DNA of 28,645 nt from Krasilnikovozyma curviuscula (Eukaryota; Basidiomycota; Tremellomycetes; Cystofilobasidiales; Mrakiaceae), in the NCBI GenBank assembly GCA_014825775.1, contig MVAQ01000254.1, positions 1 to 28,645 on the forward strand, in the 5' to 3' direction. Below are positions 20,211-28,645 of this stretch, one piece after another. Positions within the stretch are counted from its first letter, which is position 1, and each line of letters begins with the position of its first letter. The translations under genes were made by a program, and so were the position numbers. The notes under the pieces are model-generated. The model was not told where the DNA came from. It made no database searches and worked only from the letters and a program-made list of their open reading frames with translations.

Positions 20211-23200
20211 ATGTCTCATATGAAGAAGTCGAGTGGGAAAGCAGCTAAGCTTTCTGCAGGAACCAATGTTTACTACGACCCAAACTTCAAATCTGAAGAG
20301 CAGTCTAGTGAGTCAAAACACATTTATCGCCTTATAGGAGAAGTATTTATGAATTTCCATTATTACCTAACACTAGTCCTTCACTTGCCTGACACCAGGT
20401 CCAATCATCGTCCACCTGCATCTACGCCTCACGAATCACGGCTCCCGACAACTTCAATTCCTCGTTCGAGACTGACAGGCAGAAAAGCCAAATCTAAAAT
20501 AGGCTATAGTCGAGGGGCCTATGAGCGATACATTGACCCATACCCGACCTGGACGAGGGAGAACCAGGTACCTCTCTTGCAGGAGGAGATTGAAGAAGTC
20601 ATGATTGACCTGAGTGACAAGTTTGGATTTCAGAGAGGTAATAAGCTTCAGTATCACTTTAAATAAAGAGTTGTCTGAATGTTCTTTTTCGTCAGACTCT
20701 TCACGAAACATGTTCGATTTCCTGATGGTCCAGCTCGACTCCCGCGCATCGAGAATGACTCCAGACGACGCTCTCATCACCTTGCATGAAGACTATATCG
20801 GTGGTGAACAAGCTAAGTACAGAAGGTGGTACTTCGCTAGCCAGCTCGACTTGGACGACGCCGTCGGCTACCAGATCCACCCGGGCATCTCGCAGGTCTC
20901 TGAGCCAATCAGGGAGAAGCTGTTTCGTAGGAAGAGAAAGATCTCGGTTAGCGACAAGGGCTACTTAGTAGCTAGTGAGAGATGGAGGAATGCGATGGAG
21001 AGAATGTCTCAGTACGACCGGCTGAGACAGATTGCGCTTTACCTTCTTTGTTGGGGTGAGGTATGTAATCATATTCATACCACAGTCCGTTGTAGCTTCA
21101 CGTTGATTTTGGAATCTGTTTTGTTTTGTTGTAGGCTGCTCATGTTCGATTCATGCCTGAATGTCTGTGCTTCATTTTCAAGACGTGCGACGATTATTAC
21201 CGATCAGACCTGTGTCAAAGAAGCACAGAAGCCTTGCCCGAAGGATACTTCCTACACAGCATCATCCAACCTCTCTACCTTTTCATTCGGGATCAAGGCT
21301 ATGAGAATGTGGGAGGAAAGATTGTCAGGCGGGAGAGGGATCATGATGAGATTATCGGCTATGACGACGCGAACCAGATTTTCTGGTTTCCTGAAGGAAT
21401 TGCCAGGATTGGGCTCCAAGATGGAGTGAGTCGTCCTCACTTTATCATGTTATCTCATTATCACCATATCTGAACTAGGTTCCTTTTCCAGACTCGTTTA
21501 ATCGACCACAAACCATCGCTTCGATTCTTGCAGTTCCAAAACATTGAATGGAATTCCGCCCTGTCTAAGACTTACTACGAGAAACGCAGCTTCTTACACC
21601 TCTTGGTGAACTTTAACCGAATTTGGGTCCTTCACATCTCGATGTTCTGGCACGTAACTGCCAATATTTTCCGGTTGTCGTAAAATATGCTGACGAGTCT
21701 CCCTTTCTCTTCCAGGTTCTACACCTCATACAACTCTCCCACTATCTATGCACCTTCAGGGTCAACTAAACCAACAAGAGCGATGACTTGGAGTGTTGTT
21801 GCGCTAGGTGAGCTTTTGATCCTCGTCGTTCGATAGTTACACATTTCTACACGTCCTGATCTTTTTCGCGCGTCTGATTCTGGAGGTGGAGCTGTTGCTA
21901 CTGTCATAATGATCTTATCAACTCTTACCGAACTGTTCTATATCCCATGGTCAAATCGTCAGAACTTTGCTCATTTGGGAAGAAGGTTGATCATTTTGTT
22001 GATCGTTCTCGCCCTCACTGGTGCTCCAACAATCTACATAGCAGGATTCGACGACAGCTCAACCGCAGCTTACAGTCTGGGAATTGTCCAGTTCTTCGTA
22101 TCCGTGTTCTTCGTTTTTTTGTTTGGCATCATCCCCAGTAGCAGACAATTTGGCGACAGGTTCAGTGGACGGTCACGCCGATATCTCGCCAACCAGACCT
22201 TCACTTCCTCTTACACTCGATTGGGAGCTTCCAAAAGAGCAATTTCGATACTGCTCTGGGTGCTAGTGTTTGGATCTAAATTTACGGAGTCATATTTCTT
22301 CTTGACTCTGTCTTTCAAAGACCCTGTCAGAGCCTTAGCCCGAATGACAATTCAAAACTGTCAAGACCGTTGGTTAGGCAGCTCCCTTTGCAGAAACCAA
22401 ACTAACTTCACACTCACAATAATGTTTGTGGTTGACCTAGTGTTATTCTTCTTGGACACGTATTTATGGTGAGTCTCCTTAAATTGGTCTCTTCATGGTG
22501 CTCCGCGACAACCAATTGATTTGTATTGCAGGAACGTCGTGTGGTCTACCGTCTTGTCTTGTGCTGCTCTCTTCGCCAAATCATCTACTGTCTGGATCCC
22601 TTGGTCGGTCACCTTTAGAAGAGTACCCCTCCGGATCTATGATAAGATCCTGTGCATCTCATCTGAAAATCAGCTGCCGATCAAGGCGAGTTATACCTCA
22701 ATTTCTACTGTCATTCTGAATAGACCTGGTGGATACTCTTCTTACTTGCGGTGTATTTCAGGTTCTGGTTTCCCAAGTTTGGAACGCAGTTGTAATCTCA
22801 CTCTACCGCGAACATCTCCTCAACATAACACAGGTAGAATCGCTCCTGTACCACCAGAGTGCGATCAACGAGAAGACCGGGAAAAGAACTCTAGTTACTC
22901 CAGCTTTCTTTGTTGCTCAAGGTACTGGTGGTCACAGATCCGACTTCATTCCTACTGGCTCAGAAGCGGAACGCAGACTGAGCTTCTTCGCGCAGTCTTT
23001 GGCTCTGAAGGTTCCAGCACCCGTCCCGATCGACGCAACGCCAACTTTCACTGTGCTGGTACCTCACTATTCAGAAAAGATTCTGTTGTCCCTAAGAGAG
23101 ATCATCAAAGAAGAGGATACCAACACACGTGTGACGCTGCTTGACTATCTGAAGCAGTAAGCTGAATCCACTTTGAATCATCTAAGTTCTTGCTATCAAT

Positions 23201-26200
23201 CATTGTTCTTCTTTCTTTTTTTTAAGGCTGCATCCACAAGAATGGGAAAATTACGTTCAGGACTCAAGAATCCTTGCCTCGGAATCCAACCCAGAATCTG
23301 ACTCACAAAATATCATGCACGATTTGAAGGAGAAGGCTCATCGCCGTGATGAGATCCCTTTCAACGCTGTAAGTGGTTTAGAGAGCTCAAAATTATTCAT
23401 GACTGAAGAGACCACATCCAAATACTTTAGATCGGATTCAATAGTTCGTCACCTGAATTTACGTTGAGGACTCGAATCTGGGCATCGCTGCGTGCTCAAA
23501 CTTTGTACCGGACACTTTCTGGCTTCATGAACTACTCCAAAGCCATCAAGATCATATATAGAGTCGAAGAACCGGCTGTTGTCAACCTATTTGAAGGCGA
23601 CTCTGTGCGGCTAGAGAGAGAGCTTGAAAGAATGGCGAGTACCGGTAACACTCAAGCAACTAACTCTGCAACGCTTACTGACTGGTTGTCATTGGCAATC
23701 AATGCAGGCCAAGAGGAAATTCAAAATTTTGGTAGCAATGCAACGTTACGCCAAGTTTACCACTGAAGAGCATCAAAATTGCGAGTTCTTGATGAGAGCG
23801 TACCCAGATCTTCAGATCGCCTACCTCGATGAGCAGCGGAGTGAAGGAAACGAGTCAAAAGTGTTCTCTACAGTCATTGATGGTCACAGCGAGATTATGG
23901 CAGATGGTCGTCGTCGTCCAAGGTTTCGGATTGAACTTCCTGGTAATCCCATTCTTGGTATGTCCTCTTTCCCATCAGCCTGTCTGCCAGATATGAGCGG
24001 GTTGCTGATGGCATGTTCTTCATAGGGGACGGAAAGAGTGACAACCAAAACCACGCGATGATCTTTTACAGAGGTGAATATTTGCAGCTGGTCGATGCCA
24101 ATCAGGATAACTATTTGGAAGAATGTCTCAAGATTCGTAATATCCTGGGTGAATTCGAACAATACGACCTGCCGCGGGATCAGCCGTACTCTCAGTCTCG
24201 AAGGAACAAAGATGCAGTTGCTATCGTTGGAGCACGAGAATATATCTTCTCGGAGAATATTGGGGTTCTTGGAGACCTTGCGGCGGGCAAAGAACAAACT
24301 TTTGGGACCATGACCTCTCGGACGCTCGCTCTCATTGGAGGGAAACTGCACTACGGTCACCCGGACTTTTTGAACGCTATCTTCATGAACACTCGTGGTG
24401 GTGTCTCTAAGGCCCAGAAGGGGCTTCATCTCAATGAGGATATCTACGCAGGAATGAACGCTTTCAGCAGAGGTGGAAAGATCAAACACATCGAATACTA
24501 TCAGGTCAATCCCCTTGCTAAATTCTTGTACAACTAAACGAACTGATAATGTTTTTCTTCTATAGTGTGGAAAAGGTCGTGATCTCGGCTTTGGTACCAT
24601 CTTGAACTTCCAAACGAAAATCGGGACAGGCATGGGTGAACAGATGTTATCGAGGGAACACTACTACCTCGGAACTCAGCTACCAATGGACAGATTTCTG
24701 ACCTTTTACTACGGTCACCCTGGCTTCCATATCAACAATATTCTTGTTCTACTCAGCGTCAGGGCTCTTCTCTTGGTGTTAGTACTTTTTGGAACTCTCA
24801 AAAGCCAACTGAAGTTTTGTGAGTGCACTCAAACTGGAATCATCATTTCGTTTTTGACACCATTCCGTTTGCTAGGTGAGTATACCAAATTCAATGTCCT
24901 GCTTCCCAACATGGATGGCTGCTATAATCTCAATCCCATCGTCGGGTGGTTTGAACGTTGTGTCATATCGATTCTCTTGGTTTTCGCCATTCCCTTTCTC
25001 CCCCTGTTCCTCCAAGAACTTACCGAGGTTCGTGTCTCCCATATTTTTTTTCTGTTTCCAATGTTCTCACTTCACTTTCGCTCGCAAAGCGAGGGGCTGG
25101 GAGTGCCGCTATCCGTCTTATCAAACAATTCATCTCGTTCTCCCCGGTGTTTGAAGTTTTCTCAACCCAGATATCAGCCCACTCGATTTTATCTAATCTT
25201 ACATTTGGAGGCGCCAGATACATCGCAACCGGCCGGGGTTTTGCAACCACAAGACATTCGTTCGCTCTTCTCTATAGTCGGTTTGCTGGACCTTCGATCT
25301 ACCTGGGACTGAGATGCATGGGAATGCTCATCTATGTCACTTTATCATTCTGGACTCCCTGGCTTCTGTACTTCTGTAAGTTTTCCGATCAAGACCTTAT
25401 CAGGCGGGCCTAACATCAACCACGTTACTCAGGGTTAACTACGTTCAGTTTGGCTATTGGGCCATTCATCTTCAACCCTCACCAATTCTCCTACTCGGAT
25501 TTCTTTGTTGACTATCGAGAATTTCTCCGATGGATGTTTAGGGGCAACTCTAGAAGCAACGAAAACTCTTGGGTAGCTTACTGCAGGCTGAGCAGAACTC
25601 AAATAACTGGAATCAAACGGCCTAAGCTTGGGGCGTCAGTGAAACAAGCATCCGCAGCTCTTCCTCGTGCTCCTAGAGCTAGGTGGAGATCTATCATTCT
25701 CTCTGAAACTCTCTCGCCTGTTGTGCTTGCTGTGGTAAGTTGCAAGTCATTCTTCAGTTTTGTACCTTGCCTCTTCACCAACCGCATTGTTGTCAGGTCC
25801 TTACGGTCTCATATCTCTTCGTCAAATCGTAAGTAAAAAAATAAAAAAATAAAAAAAAGTGGCCCTATGGAACGACTAAGTTGGTATTTCAACTTTAGTT
25901 TCCCCAATCCGAATGAAAATGATAACCCAGCGTTATTCAGGATCCTTGTCGTGGCTCTAGGTCCAATTGCCGCTAACGCAGCGATTCTGTCACTGGTATT
26001 TCTGGTCTCCACTTTTTTCGGACCTTGCTTTAACAGCCGTCTGAGCAACTTTGGAGCTTATCAAGGTGCAATTGCTCACGCATTCGCTCTGGCTGTTCTG
26101 GTAGTTAGTTACGAGCTGCTATGGTTTGCCGAATTCTGGAACATTGAAAGTACTGTTCTTGGAGTTATCGCAGCTACATCCATTCAGAGGGCGCTATACA

Positions 26201-26859
26201 AGATCTTTGTTGGGTTCTTTTTGACGCGAGTAGGACCCTCTTTAAGCACGATAAACCCAGACTGACTCTCCTTCTTTTGAATTTACAGACGAGAGGTTCC
26301 GAGCGATGCATCGAACAGGTCTTGGTGGTCAGGAATTTGGTACAACAGAGGATTCAAAGCAAGCGAGATCATCACTGAGCCAGCCAGAGAGTTCGCTGTC
26401 AAACTGGTAGAGCTTGGTCTTTGGACAGGTGACTGTGAGTTATCCTCATCTGTAAGATTGATCCTTGCTCTGACTGTGAGCTCCTGTTTCTTGTAGTCTT
26501 ATGTTGTCATCTTTTGCTTGGCCTTCTATTCTTGCCGATCTTGGTACCATACATGGACAGGATTCAAAGCATGCTCCTGTTCTGGCTTAGTCCAGCCCAA
26601 CAGCTTCATCATCCGATCTTCTCGCTTAAGCAACGTCGATCGCGTAGAAGGATTGTTATCACCTATTCGTTTGTGTTCTTCTTGGTGATTGCGACAATGG
26701 TTGCTCTGATAGGTGGGTACAGTGGGCATCACACTGCAGCATTTCGCAAAGCGCCCCCAACTAATTGGCTTTACTGATCTATCTTCTGTTTCCTGTTCTG
26801 CAGCCGTACCCTTGGCTTTCAGGAACAGCAAGTTCCATGGAGGGGTCAGTTGGCTTTAA
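20211..26859 (+). CDS. FKS1: 1,3-beta-glucan synthase catalytic subunit (GT48)
   Basis: Plasma-membrane enzyme that makes the main cell-wall glucan from UDP-glucose and is the echinocandin target. My 22-exon model gives 1746 residues, close to the 1,750-1,900 usual for the family. In order: [16 protein letters not shown] and [18 protein letters not shown] (FKS1_dom1), [17 protein letters not shown], first membrane block with FLTLSFKDP (22299-22325, echinocandin hot spot 1), then the cytosolic GT48 core with [72 protein letters not shown], and [17 protein letters not shown]. The second membrane block holds GWFERCVIS (24944-24970, hot spot 2 position), [12 protein letters not shown] and [20 protein letters not shown]. 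Four of its 21 introns need GC donors: 21650-21715, 22686-22761, 23635-23707 and 26226-26288. Introns 20308-20376 and 24819-24875 are in-frame and stop-free, so these could be retained. Confidence 0.95.
25831..25858 (+). repeat. A-rich microsatellite in an FKS1 intron
   Basis: Runs of seven or eight A separated by single T, repeated three times just after the donor of intron 25829-25898. Likely replication-slippage sequence without coding role. Confidence 0.7.
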
Positions 26860-27140
26860 CAGCTGAATGGACCATCGCCTTTGAAAATACTGTATGCACG
26901 CTACCACATATTTGAGTATCTATTACTGCTCTCTTGTACCGTCAATGTATTGATAATTGTATATGTCGAATGACATTAAATACTGAGACATGAGAACTTC
27001 GAGGTGGCTGCGCGCCAGCAAGTTGACCACCTCCTCTGACTCCCTTCAAACTGCATAGAGCGTGTCAGAACTGTCAGCTACCATTGTCTCAACCTTGAGC
27101 ATCTGTCTCTCCATCTTTCTTGCAACCACACCAGCCTTAG
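26860..27140 (+). other. FKS1 3' flank and unresolved 5' end of the Eaf7-like gene
   Basis: Contains AT-rich FKS1 3' untranslated sequence up to about 26985. The first exon of the next gene should lie here; an ATG at 26991 opens a short frame, but no clear join to the exon at 27141 could be established. Confidence 0.4.
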
Positions 27141-28109
27141 CCCACCATTCCTCCAAAAGCCAAACCCGTTGACGAGGAGCAAGCGCTCCCTTCTAGGAAG
27201 GCAGCCATTTCGAAGAATGGAGAGATACTAGATACCTGTGCAGGAGAAACAGTACGTCCAGACTGAGCTGGCTAGCTCGATGTACGGAGCAGATGGTTTA
27301 TGAAGAGAAATAGCTGGAGGACTGACCATTCCTCCTGAAATCCAGGTCCTCTTGAATGCCATTATGGAGAATAGGCCCGTTGGACCAGATAAGGACTCGA
27401 GGATGACCTTCATTCAGAAGCAGATTTCATCCCAACTGAAAGTTCAGGTGTCAGTGGATGTCCTGTGGAAGAAAGTGGGAGAGTTGTTCGACCTGGACGC
27501 ACTGGAGAACATGGTGAGTTTTTCCACCTCCTACTGGATGTTATACTACTCGTGGGAAGCGCTTGTAGACTGACTTTTCTATTGATTTTGGTATTGTCCA
27601 GCACGACGAAGCTGAAGAAGGTACAGCACTCTCATTTTCCTCCTTTCCACTCCGTGCTGTAGTCTCTTTCTTGTGCTGCGGGCCTTCTGACACTCTTTAT
27701 GTTGCTACTAGGCTCGTCTATAGCAGCAGATTCAACAGATGCTCAGCCCTCAGCGAAAGCAGCTGGTAAGAAACGACATAGTGCGGCAGCTCAGAATAAG
27801 CGACGACAGCCTCCTCCTCCGCCGCCTGTTGAAGAAGAGGTAGATGAAGAGGAGGAAGCTGGCGAGGAAGATAATGAGGGTGAGGGTGAGGAAGGAGATG
27901 AGGATGAAGATGAGGAGGATGAGGACGCTGAGGATGGTGGAGAGAGTTCGCCGGAAAAGCCTACTGTGAAGAAGAGGAGGAATAGATCTGTCCCAGGCTA
28001 TACAAAGAAGCGAAAGGTTTGTTTTTTTTTCGGATTCCTCACGCTTGCCTCTGTCTTGCGATTTTTGCGCTGATTACATGTCTGTTCTAACTAGCGCACT
28101 ACCAAGTAA
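27141..28109 (+). CDS. EAF7: Eaf7/MRGBP-like subunit of the NuA4 histone acetyltransferase
   Basis: Member of the CT20/Eaf7 family, a nuclear subunit of the NuA4 (TIP60) H4/H2A acetyltransferase complex. Exons are about 27141-27251, 27346-27513, 27602-27620, 27712-28016 and 28095-28109. The conserved core is VLLNAIMENRPVGPDKD, ISSQLKVQVSVDVLWKKVGE, LFDLDALENM, matching the family pattern of xFRAIMxxRPVGxxKxF followed by LWxKLxELYNLEALDE. The third exon is only 19 nt (HDEAEEG junction). The C-terminal half is low complexity: a Pro run, a run of about 45 mostly Asp/Glu residues, then a basic KKRRNRS...KKRK tail that could be a nuclear localisation signal; the last exon adds RTTK. The exon at 27141 starts in phase 0 after a TTAG acceptor, and the start codon upstream is not identified. 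Confidence 0.75.
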
Positions 28110-28427
28110 TTTCTGCTTACCTCTAGCTATTCAGGCCCATTCTGATTCTTTTTTAAGATTTAGAATGTGGTAGGAAGTGAGAAGCTACACTATGCTACAC
28201 ATTGCATGTGAGCTGTCGATATGATAAAACGTTGTATATCACGACGGGTTGAATTCGTGCCAGACGACATAAATTGGTCAGAAATTTAAACAGATGTTGA
28301 ACTTTACATATCCTATGAAAACCGTCATTACCCTTCCAATCACACTACTTTTCAACTCGCATCTCTAACTTCTCATTCAGTCAGCCAACTAGCCGTTCGA
28401 CGCTCTTCAGCCTAATTGATCGGTACA
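28110..28427. other. Intergenic, AT-rich
   Basis: 3' flank of the Eaf7-like gene and the probable promoter side of the edge ORF. No element recognised. Confidence 0.5.
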
Positions 28428-28645
28428 ATGTTCCTGTGTGTCCAGTTGATGAAGTTTTCGTCCTACCAAGTGAACACAGGTCGAAATATTGCTAGGCTGT
28501 TCGATCGCGATATTTTCATTCTGAGAACAGTGACGGCTTGCAAAAGCCATCAAATTGCTCGCCCTCCGGTTCCGTTAGAGGTTAAACCTACAGCAATTGC
28601 AAATGCCAAGTGTTTCTGCGTAGATGGCGATGGGAATTGCAAGCG
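28428..28645 (+). CDS. Open frame running off the right edge, unrecognised
   Basis: From the ATG at 28428 (or a second one at 28449) the frame stays open to the last base, giving at least 72 residues. The visible end, AKCFCVDGDGNCK, has three closely spaced cysteines, which might be a small disulfide-rich or metal-binding module. There is no hydrophobic signal peptide beyond a short MFLCVQL start. It could be the first exon of a gene or a chance frame. Confidence 0.3.
   Translation, partial: MFLCVQLMKFSSYQVNTGRNIARLFDRDIFILRTVTACKSHQIARPPVPLEVKPTAIANAKCFCVDGDGNCK

Noticed and set aside
20308..20400. Donor/acceptor pair that would frameshift the FKS1 N-terminus
   Set aside because: Using the AG at 20375-20376 instead of 20398 keeps the frame with the GTGAGT donor.
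23884..24633. 249-codon minus-strand frame
   Set aside because: It lies opposite the highly conserved GT48 core of FKS1 and has no recognisable product.

Overview
The window is a gene-dense stretch of a nuclear fungal genome, most likely from a basidiomycete yeast or related basidiomycete. The reasons are many short introns (mostly 57-98 nt) in almost every gene, compact spacing, and homologues of fungus-specific proteins: NCA2, beta-1,3-glucan synthase, DHA-type drug transporters and the NuA4 subunit Eaf7. I cannot fix the class or species from sequence alone. No rRNA, tRNA, CRISPR array or intact mobile element was recognised. Splice models below were built by hand. For the two transporters, the glycosyltransferase, the arrestin, the TPR-like gene, NCA2, NAA38 and FKS1, the summed exons stay in frame from the chosen ATG to a stop.

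Layout, left to right: the 3' part of a JmjC-domain gene (+, to 891); NCA2 (+, 1231-3016), convergent with a DHA2-type MFS exporter (-, 3123-5588); NAA38, a NatC auxiliary Sm-fold subunit (+, 6027-6487), convergent with a DHA1 FLR1/MDR1-like MFS exporter (-, 7001-9384); a sparse zone with an unexplained 131-codon ORF (10405-10800), a predicted 99-residue membrane protein (11081-11575) and a decayed 3' relic of a second DHA1 transporter (about 11728-12058); a TPR-like gene (-, 12309-13131) divergent from a GT61 glycosyltransferase (+, 13291-15588); an alpha-arrestin (-, 15951-17804); about 2.4 kb with no supportable gene; FKS1, the beta-1,3-glucan synthase, in 22 exons (+, 20211-26859); an Eaf7/MRGBP-like NuA4 subunit (+, about 27141-28109); and the possible start of a further gene at the right edge.

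The genes do not form one pathway. Two themes recur: export of small toxic molecules (two intact MFS pumps and one relic within 9 kb) and the cell surface or secretory pathway (glucan synthase, GT61 enzyme, arrestin that probably controls plasma-membrane proteins). The strongest unexpected signal is splicing: five introns (four in FKS1, one in the DHA1 transporter) only give a conserved in-frame protein if the donor is GC rather than GT. The MFS relic keeps an intron boundary at the same place as its intact neighbour, and is the other observation most worth following.
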